Positions 43,300-51,026 of a DNA stretch of 64,000 nt are shown here, in pieces. The DNA lies in NCBI GenBank assembly GCA_014378065.1, contig JACMOK010000069.1, forward strand, positions 1-64,000, written 5' to 3'. The notes below the pieces were generated by a model, which did no database searches, had not been told where the DNA came from, and saw nothing but the letters and a program-made list of their open reading frames with translations. The stretch's first letter is position 1. Each line of letters begins with the position of its first letter. The translations under genes and the position numbers were made by a program. This DNA is from Flavobacterium sp. (lineage in GTDB: Bacteria; Bacteroidota; Bacteroidia; Flavobacteriales; Flavobacteriaceae).

Positions 43300-43938
43300 T
43301 TAAATTTGGCGGTCGGCATTGTTTCTTTTGAGTGCCAGACGGTATTCAGCAAGAATTACTTTAACATCATCGGTCATTTCATTGTATAAGTCGGACGGAG
43401 ATGATGTATTATAGCCCTCTTTGTATTCGTCTTTATCCTTTCGACCGCGCAGGTTCCTTTTTTTGTCAATGATAAAAACGTTTGGGCTTCCAAAGTCGCT
43501 GCCCAATTTTCCCTTCAATTTTAAAGTGTTATAATAGGCTTGAATGTCTGAGACTGGTGCAAAAACAAACAACCATTTAGATTCATTCGTAAGATCAGCC
43601 AAGCCTTTCAAGATTTCCTTTACCTGATTTTCTGAACCCTCGGGTGCAATCATTACAAACTGAAAGTCTTTAAAATCCCTATTTTTATTGTATATCTTCT
43701 GATTGAGATTAAAATAATTTCCTTTGTTATACAAAATATTGTTTCCGGTAAATCCGAGAATAGTAATTTTATTATTTAAAGAAACGCTTTTTCCGTCTAA
43801 AGAATTCCAGCGTCCCAAATCTGGAATTGTTTTGGTTACTGTTGGTAAAAACATAAAGCTGTTAACCCCGGTAGCAAAAAAAAGATATGCGACAATCGGA
43901 AAGATAAACAGGAAAAATAAAACGAAATTTTTTTTCAT
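43300..43938 (-). CDS. Cysteine-less Sco-like membrane-anchored protein
   Basis: 212 residues from ATG 43938 (the ATG at 43965 is 5' of the -7 box). An N-terminal membrane helix (about 4-28, VLFFLFIFPIVAYLFFATGV) is followed by a region laid out like a thioredoxin fold (VSLNNKITILGFTGNN, FQFVMIAPEGSENQV, SPNVFIIDKKRNLRGRKD). There is not one cysteine in the protein, so it cannot bind copper like SCO. Gene position directly before SCO suggests a divergent relative in oxidase assembly. It has its own -7 box inside a terminator. Function unknown. Confidence 0.7.
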   Translation of the reverse strand: MKKNFVLFFLFIFPIVAYLFFATGVNSFMFLPTVTKTIPDLGRWNSLDGKSVSLNNKITILGFTGNNILYNKGNYFNLNQKIYNKNRDFKDFQFVMIAPEGSENQVKEILKGLADLTNESKWLFVFAPVSDIQAYYNTLKLKGKLGSDFGSPNVFIIDKKRNLRGRKDKDEYKEGYNTSSPSDLYNEMTDDVKVILAEYRLALKRNNADRQI

Positions 43939-43962
43939 TTTGAGGAATGCCAGATTACGGTA

Positions 43963-43970
43963 CAAAAATA
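43963..43970 (-). promoter_or_regulatory. Putative -7 box of the Sco-like gene
   Basis: TATTTTTG on the minus strand, 25 bases before the ATG at 43938. It is formed by the T tract of the subunit IV terminator. Confidence 0.4.
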
Positions 43971-43972
43971 AA

Positions 43973-44000
43973 AAAAAGGCACGCAGTGCGTACCCTTTTT
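43973..44000 (-). terminator. Terminator after cytochrome oxidase subunit IV
   Basis: AAAAAGG and CCTTTTT plus ACGC/GCGT form a hairpin with a small internal loop, 16 bases after the subunit IV stop. A run of eight T follows on the minus strand. Confidence 0.65.
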
Positions 44001-44016
44001 GTGAATTAATATGGTG

Positions 44017-44367
44017 TTAAAAATTCCATTTTATGGTAGAACTTTTAAAAACTTCGCAGATATAATCCGCTTCAACTAAAAGTATAAAAAGTAAGTACAA
44101 TACTAAAAAAATTATCGGCGCCACGACGGTCCATCGCAAACTGGTTTTTTCGCCTTCCATGTGCATAAAAGCCCAAACAATATAATAGGCCTTAAAAATG
44201 GTTAGGATAATAAAAATCCAATTTAATAAGTTCATGCTTAGAAAATTGTTCATATGCAAAACATCTGGCTTCTTAATTCCAAGAAAAACTTCAACGATGG
44301 TAACCGCGGAAAGAATTCCAAAAACCAACCAAATTCTTTTTAAATTAGAAACGTGCTCGTGAGACAT
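44017..44367 (-). CDS. Cytochrome c oxidase subunit IV-like protein (caa3-type)
   Basis: 116 residues, three membrane segments (about 12-30, 43-63, 78-100). The loop between helix 2 and 3 has AYYIVWAFMHMEGEKTSLRWTV, matching the prokaryotic subunit IV (COX4_pro) family. These small subunits stabilise haem-copper oxidases. It lies 19 bases after the long subunit III and ends in a terminator. Confidence 0.88.
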   Translation of the reverse strand: MSHEHVSNLKRIWLVFGILSAVTIVEVFLGIKKPDVLHMNNFLSMNLLNWIFIILTIFKAYYIVWAFMHMEGEKTSLRWTVVAPIIFLVLYLLFILLVEADYICEVFKSSTIKWNF

Positions 44368-44386
44368 AATATAGTGACTTTAAAAA

Positions 44387-45415
44387 TTAGACCAAGTAGA
44401 AGAAAGTAAAGACAAATACCCAAACCAAATCGACAAAGTGCCAGTACAATCCTACCTTTTCAACCATCTCATAACTTCTTCTTTTATCGTAGGTGCCGAT
44501 GAGCACATTGAAGAAAATGATAATATTGATCATCACTCCTGAAAAAACGTGGAAACCGTGGAAACCTGTGATAAAGAAAAAGAAATCTGCAAACAACTTA
44601 CTTCCGTACTCATTTCGTACCAGGTTAGCACCTTCTACGACCACGCTGGCATTGGCCAATCGAATTTCAGATTCTGCTCGGGTCAAAACCGTTTTATGTT
44701 TGTGGTGGCTTAAGGCATGGTCAATTTTGAGATCGTTTTTCACCGACGCATCATCCTTGTAAACTACTTCGGTTCGCACTAAAATTTCTGGATGAGCCTT
44801 AAAACCCGCTTGCACCTCCGCCACAGTAAAGTTTGGTAAAGCTGCTTCTTCCATAAACCATCGGCCTTTATTTTGTTCTAAACGTTCTCTTTGTTTAGGC
44901 AAAGTCGCTGCAAAATCTTCCAACTTAACTCTTTTGCCCGTTTGATCTACAAATTGAAGCAAGCTTCCTCCTTTAGTTTCGATAGCGCCATATTCTCCAT
45001 GAATGAAATTTTTCCATTCCCAGGCCTGAGAACCAACGAAAATAAAACCTCCAATAATGGTTAAAAACATATAAAAAGCAACTTTGCTTTTGTTCATATT
45101 ATGGCCGGCATCTACAGCCAAAACCATTGTAACGGAGGAAAAAATCAGGATAAATGTCATCAATGCGACATAATACATAGGAGCAGAAACGCCATGCATA
45201 AATGGAAAGTGGGTAAATACCTCGTCGGCCAAGGGCCAAGTATCGATAAATTTAAATCTTGAAAAACCGTATGCAGCTAAAAATCCTGAGAAAGTCAAGG
45301 CATCTGATACTATAAAAAACCACATCATTAATTTGCCGTAACTCGCCCCAAAAGGCTCATTGCCGCCATTCCACGTTTGCTGTTCACTGTTTGCAGTAGT
45401 AACTGTCGATCCCAT
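44387..45415 (-). CDS. Cytochrome c oxidase subunit III with large insert
   Basis: 342 residues. Subunit III belongs to aa3/caa3 oxidases. Membrane helices at about 28-50, 76-102, 112-132, 272-305 and 322-342. The hallmark residues FFITGFHGFHVFSGV and VGLYWHFVDLVWVFVFTFFYL are intact. Between helix 3 (WEWKNFIHGEYG) and helix 4 (KLFADFFFF) is an extra region of about 120 residues (146-268), predicted soluble and charged. A second, shorter subunit III gene lies 42 bases upstream. Such a paired arrangement occurs in Bacteroidota. Confidence 0.93.
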   Translation of the reverse strand: MGSTVTTANSEQQTWNGGNEPFGASYGKLMMWFFIVSDALTFSGFLAAYGFSRFKFIDTWPLADEVFTHFPFMHGVSAPMYYVALMTFILIFSSVTMVLAVDAGHNMNKSKVAFYMFLTIIGGFIFVGSQAWEWKNFIHGEYGAIETKGGSLLQFVDQTGKRVKLEDFAATLPKQRERLEQNKGRWFMEEAALPNFTVAEVQAGFKAHPEILVRTEVVYKDDASVKNDLKIDHALSHHKHKTVLTRAESEIRLANASVVVEGANLVRNEYGSKLFADFFFFITGFHGFHVFSGVMINIIIFFNVLIGTYDKRRSYEMVEKVGLYWHFVDLVWVFVFTFFYLV

Positions 45416-45457
45416 AAAAGTTATTCGTTAAAAAGTTCCCAAATTTACGTTTTTTTC

Positions 45458-46051
45458 TTATTTAAAGAAATATAAAAATAAAAACAAATAAACCCATAAT
45501 AAATCCAGAAAGTGCCAATACATCGCACCTAACTCAATTCCAAGGGTTTGAGATGAATTGTATTTTTGTTTAAAATGATTATAAATTATAATAAGAAGTG
45601 AAATCAATCCGCCGGCAAGATGCACCAAATGGACTAACGTTACCACATAGAGAAAAGTAGTTGTAATTGAACTAGCACTTCCTGTAAAATAATACCCTTT
45701 CGCAACGATTTGTCCGAACCCAGCAAACTGCAAAATGACAAACAAAATACCAAGCGCTAAAGTAGCTAAAAGATATGAAGTTACAGCACTTCTTTGGTCT
45801 TTTTGCACTGCCTTTTTTGCCAAATAAAACGTAAGACTGCATCCAATAATTACTGCAGTACTAAAGAAAAAGGGCAGCGGCAATTGAAAATCTTTCAACC
45901 AGTCAGTCCTCGATTTACTTACTACAAAAGCACTTGTCAATCCGGCAAACATCATTGTCATACTCACCATTGCAAACAACAAAATCAATTTATAAGACCT
46001 GTCACTTCTTAATTTATACTCTTGGGCGGTCATTCTTTCTTCAACCATCAT
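45458..46051 (-). CDS. Cytochrome c oxidase subunit III, short paralogue
   Basis: 197 residues with five membrane segments. It has LVHLVHLAGGLISLL and LGAMYWHFLDLLWVYLFLFLYF, the same helix pattern as the longer subunit III, and no insert. The first 22 residues are soluble. Its start overlaps cyoE by 4 bases (ATGA). Together with the longer version it may form two halves of the oxidase, or act in different complexes. Confidence 0.9.
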   Translation of the reverse strand: MMVEERMTAQEYKLRSDRSYKLILLFAMVSMTMMFAGLTSAFVVSKSRTDWLKDFQLPLPFFFSTAVIIGCSLTFYLAKKAVQKDQRSAVTSYLLATLALGILFVILQFAGFGQIVAKGYYFTGSASSITTTFLYVVTLVHLVHLAGGLISLLIIIYNHFKQKYNSSQTLGIELGAMYWHFLDLLWVYLFLFLYFFK

Positions 46052-46977
46052 CGTAAAAATTTATCTAAAATGTATACTACTTGTAAAATCGTGATATAAG
46101 AAACGCTGACCAACATTAGCGTTCTGGCTGCTTTGGCTGTACGTAACTGGTACAACCGCACTGCATAAAACAACATCCAAAGCCCTAGCAGCAAAACGAC
46201 ACCAGCCGTTAAAGGTGTAATGTGTAAACTTCCGGTATATCCTAATGCGGGCAAAAGCGAAGCAATAATGAGCCAGACAGTATATAAAATAACCTGTAAA
46301 GCAGTCGATTTGTCTTTTTTTCCGGAAGGCAACATAAAAAAACCTGCCTTTTCATAATCTTCATACAAAAACCATCCAATAGCCCAAAAGTGCGGGAACT
46401 GCCAAAAAAACTGTATCAAAAATAAGGTTCCTGCTTCTATGCCAAAATTTCCCGTAGCAGCAACCCACCCCAACATGAAAGGAATGGCGCCAGGAAAAGC
46501 ACCTACAAAAACCGATAAAGAAGTCATCGTTTTTAAGGGCGTGTAAACACTCGTGTATAAAAAAATGGAAATTGCGCCGAACATCGCGGTTACGGGATTG
46601 ATCGCATACAATATTGCTATGCCAATAATTGTTAAAACAGCGGCAATAACTAGAGCAGTGTTCGCCGACATTCTTCCCGCCGGCACCGGTCGATTTTTGG
46701 TGCGGTCCATGAGCGCATCCAAGTCTTTTTCGATAACCTGATTAAAAGCGTTTGAGGCACCAACCATACAGTAGCCTCCGACGGCTAATTTTATTAGAAC
46801 AACCCAGCCTGCAATGTTAAAGTCAACCACCCCCAGCATAAATCCAGCCAGTGAGGAAAAGACAACACTGACCGCCAGTCTGGCTTTAGTGATTTCGAGA
46901 AAATCAATATAAACGGATTTTAAGGAAAGGGTATTTGCAGTTGCGCTCAAGGTGTAATTTATATTTTTCAATCCCAA
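46048..46977 (-). CDS. cyoE: Protoheme IX farnesyltransferase (haem O synthase)
   Basis: 309 residues, about nine membrane helices of the UbiA fold. It adds a farnesyl chain to haem B to give haem O for the oxidase. The first Asp-rich motif is NAFNQVIEKDLDALMDRTKNRPVPAG and a second conserved region is YTPLKTMTSLSVFVGAFPGAIP. The first about 20 residues are soluble. It has a good promoter 15 bases upstream of its start and leads the cyoE-subunit III-subunit III-subunit IV group. Confidence 0.95.
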   Translation of the reverse strand: MGLKNINYTLSATANTLSLKSVYIDFLEITKARLAVSVVFSSLAGFMLGVVDFNIAGWVVLIKLAVGGYCMVGASNAFNQVIEKDLDALMDRTKNRPVPAGRMSANTALVIAAVLTIIGIAILYAINPVTAMFGAISIFLYTSVYTPLKTMTSLSVFVGAFPGAIPFMLGWVAATGNFGIEAGTLFLIQFFWQFPHFWAIGWFLYEDYEKAGFFMLPSGKKDKSTALQVILYTVWLIIASLLPALGYTGSLHITPLTAGVVLLLGLWMLFYAVRLYQLRTAKAARTLMLVSVSYITILQVVYILDKFLR

Positions 46978-46991
46978 GGTTTCTTGAACTG

Positions 46992-47022
46992 CAAATGTAC
47001 TTCATAGTTGGGGATTTGACAA
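46992..47022 (-). promoter_or_regulatory. Promoter of cyoE (TTG-N20-TACATTTG)
   Basis: On the minus strand TTG (47022-47020), 20 bases, TACATTTG (46999-46992). It is 15 bases before the cyoE start codon and fits the Bacteroidota sigma-A pattern exactly. Confidence 0.65.
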
Positions 47023-47075
47023 AAAACAATTCATAAAAATAAAGCCAAAATAAAACCGAGTATTTGTTTTTCTGC

Positions 47076-47174
47076 ATCTATTTCCTGCTTTCCGCTGCAA
47101 TTCCCGGGCAAGAAAAATTAGATTTGGCTATCTATTTTTTCTTGCCCGGGAGATTTTCACTTCAATCAGGGCTA
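47076..47174 (+). repeat. Dispersed intergenic repeat, copy 3
   Basis: 99 bases: ATCTATTTCCTGCTTTCCG, CTGCAATTCCCGGG, a long palindromic stem CCCGGGCAAGAAAA paired with TTTTCTTGCCCGGG, then CGGGAGATTTTCACTTCAAT and CAGGGCTA. The outer arms match copy 2, but the central stem sequence differs. It occupies most of the 207-base gap between the RemB-like gene and cyoE and ends 10 bases before the end of the RemB-like gene. Confidence 0.75.
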
Positions 47175-47184
47175 GGCTTACTTA

Positions 47185-49308
47185 TTAATAATCAAAATAC
47201 CAATTAAAAATATCACAACGCAATCCCACCGAGAACCAATTGGTACTCTGTTTAAACGTTGTTTCTGTCTCCTGTGTCGGGTCAAAACTCCGGTAGATAT
47301 AACTTGCAAATAATTTTAGATTGGTAGCCGGATTTACCAAATATCCTGCTTGAATGTCAGCTATAAAGACACTGGTTTTATTGCCCTGTCCGATTTTAAC
47401 TCCAGAATCATACGCCCTGTTGCTGTCATAATCCAAATAAATATTGCCTCCATAATTCAAAGAGTCTGTTGGTGTATTAAAATCTAAGCCGCGTTCGCCA
47501 TAGGTAAACTTGCCATCAGCAAAATACCTTCCTTGGTGGTAGCGAGCTACTGCAATAACTTCCTTGAAATTACCGCCCCATTGGTGGCCTAAACTTTGGT
47601 TGGCATGTCCGTAATTGGTCAGTGGGTCGCTGTGTGAATAAACATAAGGACGCACATGGTTGTATTCTACCTGAAGCAATAAATGTTCGACATTGAAAGC
47701 ATTGAAATATTTTATCCCCAATTGATAACCATATTTGTTTTTCCAGCTTTGGTTGCTTTTCTTAATTTCGGTTAAGGAAAATTCATCAAGTAGAAATTGC
47801 CCATAAAAATTAATCTGGTTGTTCCATTTGTATTTTGTGGTCAGTCCCAACAGTGCATTTCCAGACTTGGAAGACGAAGAAAATTCAACCGAACGATAAA
47901 AAATAATTGGGTTTAAAAAACTCATATCAAAACCCCTTCCGTTGGTATTGGCCCAAATCACCGATTCAAACAGTCCAATATTAAGGCGCTTTGTCGCATT
48001 CCAACTCAGATAATGGTTGGCCATATATTTTGTCGTGTAAGTACCATCCAGTGCCGTGGCTTCTCGACGTATGTCTTTGAGAAACATGTAAGTGTTGGTG
48101 TATTTTATTTTCCAAAAATTGGTGTTTATTTTAAAAAAAGGATACGGACTCACGCCATCTGTTGTAATTAACGACCGATAGCCATCGCCTATAAAATTTC
48201 GCCCATAACCCAATTGAATATTAATCATTTTGCTCGGCGTGTAAGTCAAATTTGCTTCGGCCAAGGGCATGTCAAAAGCATCCGCTTTAAAATTTTTTGT
48301 AATCCCTATTCCAGGAATTACGGCCGATGAACTGCTGCCTTTTGCACCTATGGTTCTGGCATTGCTGTTGATGTAATCTGCAAACCGACCTTGGCTTTCG
48401 TAAATGGTAGTTGTAAAGTTCAATTCCTCGCCCAATTGACCTTGAATTTGAAGTCCTCTGGTGTTAATAAAAGTATTCGTCGAAATTCTGCCGCCACTTT
48501 TTCCGGATTGTAGATCAAAAATCGGATTTAGCGTAAACCAATAGCCATCTCCTTGAATCTGAATCATGTTTTCGTTCCAAAGTTTTCTGGCCCACAAGCC
48601 GGATTTGTTTTTCATCAATTTTTCATTGGCTTGGCGAAGATTGTAATATTTGTTTACTTCAGCATAGGTATACGGCTTTACGGCGGTGTGGTTGTTGGCT
48701 CCTACCTGATTCATTTCGGCGTCAAATTGTGCATAATAACTATGTGAAAACGGAATATTCAAATGGCTTTCAAATTTAGGATTGTTGAATTTATGGTAAA
48801 CCAGACTATCATATTCTTTAAGTTCTTTGTCTCGATTTTTAGTGTAGTTTTTTGCATCCGCAACTTTTAAGACTTCCGCTTCAGCGTACATCTGGGCTAC
48901 GCTCTTTAGTGGAATTGCGATTCGAATAGTATATTTTGCATAATAAGGCTGCCCATTGTGAGTGGGCGGACCGACTTTAGGAAATTGTATAAAAATCCTT
49001 TTTGCTTCTTGCGACAATTGTTCGTCATTGGCATCAACATACAAGACTTTAAAGTTGCCTTTGTCATCTACTTCAAAAAGCACATTGACATTGCCCTTAA
49101 AGTTGTTTTGCTGCAAATTCTCAGGAACTTTAAAATTGTTGTATACAAAATCTTGTACTTGATTGTAGAAACAATTTTCCAAATCCTTACCGGTATTATT
49201 TTGACAGTCGGCAAAAATCGGAACTTGTTCTGTATTCTGACTGCTTACTTGCGCCTTAACAAAAAAAGTAGTGAGTAGAAACAGTAAAAAAAAACTATAT
49301 TTTTTCAT
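47185..49308 (-). CDS. remB: Gliding motility protein RemB-like outer-membrane protein
   Basis: 707 residues. Signal peptide MKKYSFFLLFLLTTFFVKAQ; residues about 50-135 form a TonB C-terminal-like domain (VNVLFEVDDKGNFKVLYVD, GQPYYAKYTIRIAIPL); the remainder, from about 230, is a large beta-barrel of the capsule-assembly Wzi type (GYGRNFIGDGYRSLITTDGVSPYPFF, YNHVRPYVYSHSDPL, SVGLRCDIFNWYFDY). RemB of Flavobacterium johnsoniae has this architecture and affects motility. The gene order sprA-gcvH-vanZ-deoC-remB is a flavobacterial arrangement that supports the name. Exact mechanism unknown. Confidence 0.82.
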   Translation of the reverse strand: MKKYSFFLLFLLTTFFVKAQVSSQNTEQVPIFADCQNNTGKDLENCFYNQVQDFVYNNFKVPENLQQNNFKGNVNVLFEVDDKGNFKVLYVDANDEQLSQEAKRIFIQFPKVGPPTHNGQPYYAKYTIRIAIPLKSVAQMYAEAEVLKVADAKNYTKNRDKELKEYDSLVYHKFNNPKFESHLNIPFSHSYYAQFDAEMNQVGANNHTAVKPYTYAEVNKYYNLRQANEKLMKNKSGLWARKLWNENMIQIQGDGYWFTLNPIFDLQSGKSGGRISTNTFINTRGLQIQGQLGEELNFTTTIYESQGRFADYINSNARTIGAKGSSSSAVIPGIGITKNFKADAFDMPLAEANLTYTPSKMINIQLGYGRNFIGDGYRSLITTDGVSPYPFFKINTNFWKIKYTNTYMFLKDIRREATALDGTYTTKYMANHYLSWNATKRLNIGLFESVIWANTNGRGFDMSFLNPIIFYRSVEFSSSSKSGNALLGLTTKYKWNNQINFYGQFLLDEFSLTEIKKSNQSWKNKYGYQLGIKYFNAFNVEHLLLQVEYNHVRPYVYSHSDPLTNYGHANQSLGHQWGGNFKEVIAVARYHQGRYFADGKFTYGERGLDFNTPTDSLNYGGNIYLDYDSNRAYDSGVKIGQGNKTSVFIADIQAGYLVNPATNLKLFASYIYRSFDPTQETETTFKQSTNWFSVGLRCDIFNWYFDY

Positions 49309-49325
49309 AATATAAATTGTGATTG

Positions 49326-49333
49326 CAAATTTA
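49326..49333 (-). promoter_or_regulatory. Putative -7 box of the RemB-like gene
   Basis: TAAATTTG on the minus strand, 18 bases before the start at 49308. It overlaps the stop codon of deoC. Confidence 0.4.
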
Positions 49334-50074
49334 ATAATTACTATCAGAAATTTGTCCCTGCGCTATTGTTTTTGCACTTGATGTACCTATTCGTTTCACG
49401 CCCAATTGTACCATCCCGACAGCTTCCTCGTATGTTCTTACGCCCCCCGCTGCTTTTACGGAAAGTGGCGAGGCATTTTCGAGCATCATGATTATGGTCT
49501 CAAGGGTTGCGCCAGTAGGCAAATTATTTTTGGTTTCATAAAATCCGGTCGATGATTTTACAAAAACGGTATGAAAATATTCTTCCTTAAAATTAGAAAT
49601 GACCACTTTTTTAATTAGCGCGGAGAGCTGAATGATCTGTTTGTGGCTGAGTGCAGCCACCTCGATGATCCATTTTACAGTTTTATGATTTTCAAGTCCC
49701 AGCCGCGTGCATTGTAAAATTTCGTCTTTAACCAATGCTACATGCCCTAACATAAAGGCTTCATAATTGCATACAAAATCGAGATCGTCTGCGCCGTTCA
49801 GAATGGCCAGCTGTGCTTCTTCTAGCTTTTTACTAACTTCAGATTCGCCTTTAGGAAAATCTATAACTGTTCCGACTGCTACCTTTGAGTGGGCATCTAA
49901 TATCATTTTTTTTGCCACGGCAACCAGTTCAGGTCTAATCATAATGAGCTTAAACTGCTCCTCAATGGCTTCTTTAATAAACGCTTTGGCTATCTTTTGA
50001 TTCTCAGATTCGGTAATTCCGGCCTGTTTTGCTGTTTTAAGATAGGTCGAGTCAAGATATTGTTTGATATTCAT
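49331..50074 (-). CDS. deoC: Deoxyribose-phosphate aldolase
   Basis: 247 residues. It reversibly splits 2-deoxyribose 5-phosphate to glyceraldehyde 3-phosphate and acetaldehyde in deoxynucleoside breakdown. The Schiff-base lysine is Lys173 in TVFVKSSTGF and the second lysine is Lys207 in SVKAAGGVRTYEEA. The acid region GADDLDFVCN is also present. The protein is cytoplasmic with a TIM barrel. It stands alone between the vanZ-like and remB-like genes, without other deo genes. Confidence 0.96.
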   Translation of the reverse strand: MNIKQYLDSTYLKTAKQAGITESENQKIAKAFIKEAIEEQFKLIMIRPELVAVAKKMILDAHSKVAVGTVIDFPKGESEVSKKLEEAQLAILNGADDLDFVCNYEAFMLGHVALVKDEILQCTRLGLENHKTVKWIIEVAALSHKQIIQLSALIKKVVISNFKEEYFHTVFVKSSTGFYETKNNLPTGATLETIIMMLENASPLSVKAAGGVRTYEEAVGMVQLGVKRIGTSSAKTIAQGQISDSNY

Positions 50075-50162
50075 TTATAAATAATTTAAACCTGAAATAA
50101 GATTGAAAAGGATTTCTCCTTTTAAAAAATTTATCGCATTACATCCGATAAAAATAAAAAAA

Positions 50163-50180
50163 ATCCCACGGAAGCGGGAT
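50163..50180 (-). terminator. Terminator after the VanZ-like gene
   Basis: ATCCC and GGGAT close a short stem with C/G pairs toward the loop, followed on the minus strand by about nine T residues. It lies 19 bases after the VanZ-like stop. Confidence 0.65.
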
Positions 50181-50199
50181 GATTTATCTGCCTATTATA

Positions 50200-50619
50200 T
50201 TAGGCGGTACGTATTTTAACATATTTGTAGTAACCCATTATCAAAAGTACCGCAACGATAGCGCCCGAAGTATTTGCCATTACGTCAAAAATGTCTGCTT
50301 TTCTTGTTGTCGTAAACAGCTGCTGAGCGATTTCTGTTAAAATTCCGTAGACAATCGAGGCCAAAAACACCGTTGCTAAAGTTTTATTTCTGTTGCTGCT
50401 GCTTTTCTTTAAATGTAAGAACCAAAGTACTGTAAACCCCAAATGCAAAATAAAGTGCACATATTTGTCGGCACCGCTGATGGCAATGGTTGGCAGCTGT
50501 TTGAAGCTCACCAAGCATAGGAAAGCAATAACCAAGGTCCATATTTCAGCCAACCACAAATAAAAAAACTTATGCGCCAATAAGCGCTGAATAGGCCTCG
50601 CTAGAAAGTAATTCATCAA
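50200..50619 (-). CDS. VanZ family membrane protein
   Basis: 139 residues, four membrane segments (about 20-42, 53-70, 80-105, 117-132). The motif [21 protein letters not shown] and the last [20 protein letters not shown] are typical of the VanZ/YfiM group, which has unknown function apart from an accessory role in teicoplanin resistance in enterococci. There is no van cluster here. The ATG at 50619 overlaps gcvH by 50 bases; a TTG at 50580 would cut the overlap to 11, so the start is uncertain. Confidence 0.8.
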   Translation of the reverse strand: MMNYFLARPIQRLLAHKFFYLWLAEIWTLVIAFLCLVSFKQLPTIAISGADKYVHFILHLGFTVLWFLHLKKSSSNRNKTLATVFLASIVYGILTEIAQQLFTTTRKADIFDVMANTSGAIVAVLLIMGYYKYVKIRTA

Positions 50620-50950
50620 AATCAGATACGTTAGCTACTTTCACTTTAATCATCCATCCCTTTCCATAAGGATCAGAATTTACGGTCTCCGGACTGCTTT
50701 CTAAAGCGTCATTGAATGCAATGATTTCCCCAGCCAGAGGCAAAAAAAGATCCGAAACCGTTTTTACCGCTTCAACGGTTCCAAATACCTCATCTTTTTT
50801 AAGCGTCTGGTCTAACGTTTCCACTTCTACATAGACGATGTCACCCAATTCCTTTTGAGCAAAATCGGTAATGCCAATCGTAGCAACTTCTCCTTCCAGG
50901 AGAATCCATTCGTGGTCTTTTGTATACTTTAAATTTGAAGGAATCGTCAT
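50570..50950 (-). CDS. gcvH: Glycine cleavage system H protein
   Basis: 126 residues. It carries lipoyl-bound intermediates between the P, T and L proteins of glycine decarboxylase. The lipoylation site is Lys63 in [33 protein letters not shown] and the later [13 protein letters not shown] are conserved. The other gcv genes are not in this window. It is 76 bases downstream of sprA, with its own possible TACATTTG box, a conserved but unexplained neighbourhood in flavobacteria. Confidence 0.96.
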   Translation of the reverse strand: MTIPSNLKYTKDHEWILLEGEVATIGITDFAQKELGDIVYVEVETLDQTLKKDEVFGTVEAVKTVSDLFLPLAGEIIAFNDALESSPETVNSDPYGKGWMIKVKVANVSDFDELLSSEAYSALIGA

Positions 50951-50984
50951 GGTGTATTATTAGATGTTATTTTTTCAACTTCCA

Positions 50985-50992
50985 CAAATGTA
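50985..50992 (-). promoter_or_regulatory. Putative -7 box of gcvH
   Basis: TACATTTG on the minus strand, 35 bases before the gcvH start. It lies in the gap after sprA. Confidence 0.4.
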
Positions 50993-51026
50993 ACCGTTGC
51001 CGGGATTATATTAAAATGTTTTATGA

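Noticed and set aside
46978-47184. tRNA or small RNA in the 207-base gap
   Set aside because: No cloverleaf or acceptor arm; the content is the cyoE promoter and the dispersed repeat.
50200-50619. Glycopeptide resistance gene vanZ
   Set aside because: Family name only; no other van genes and the context is housekeeping.
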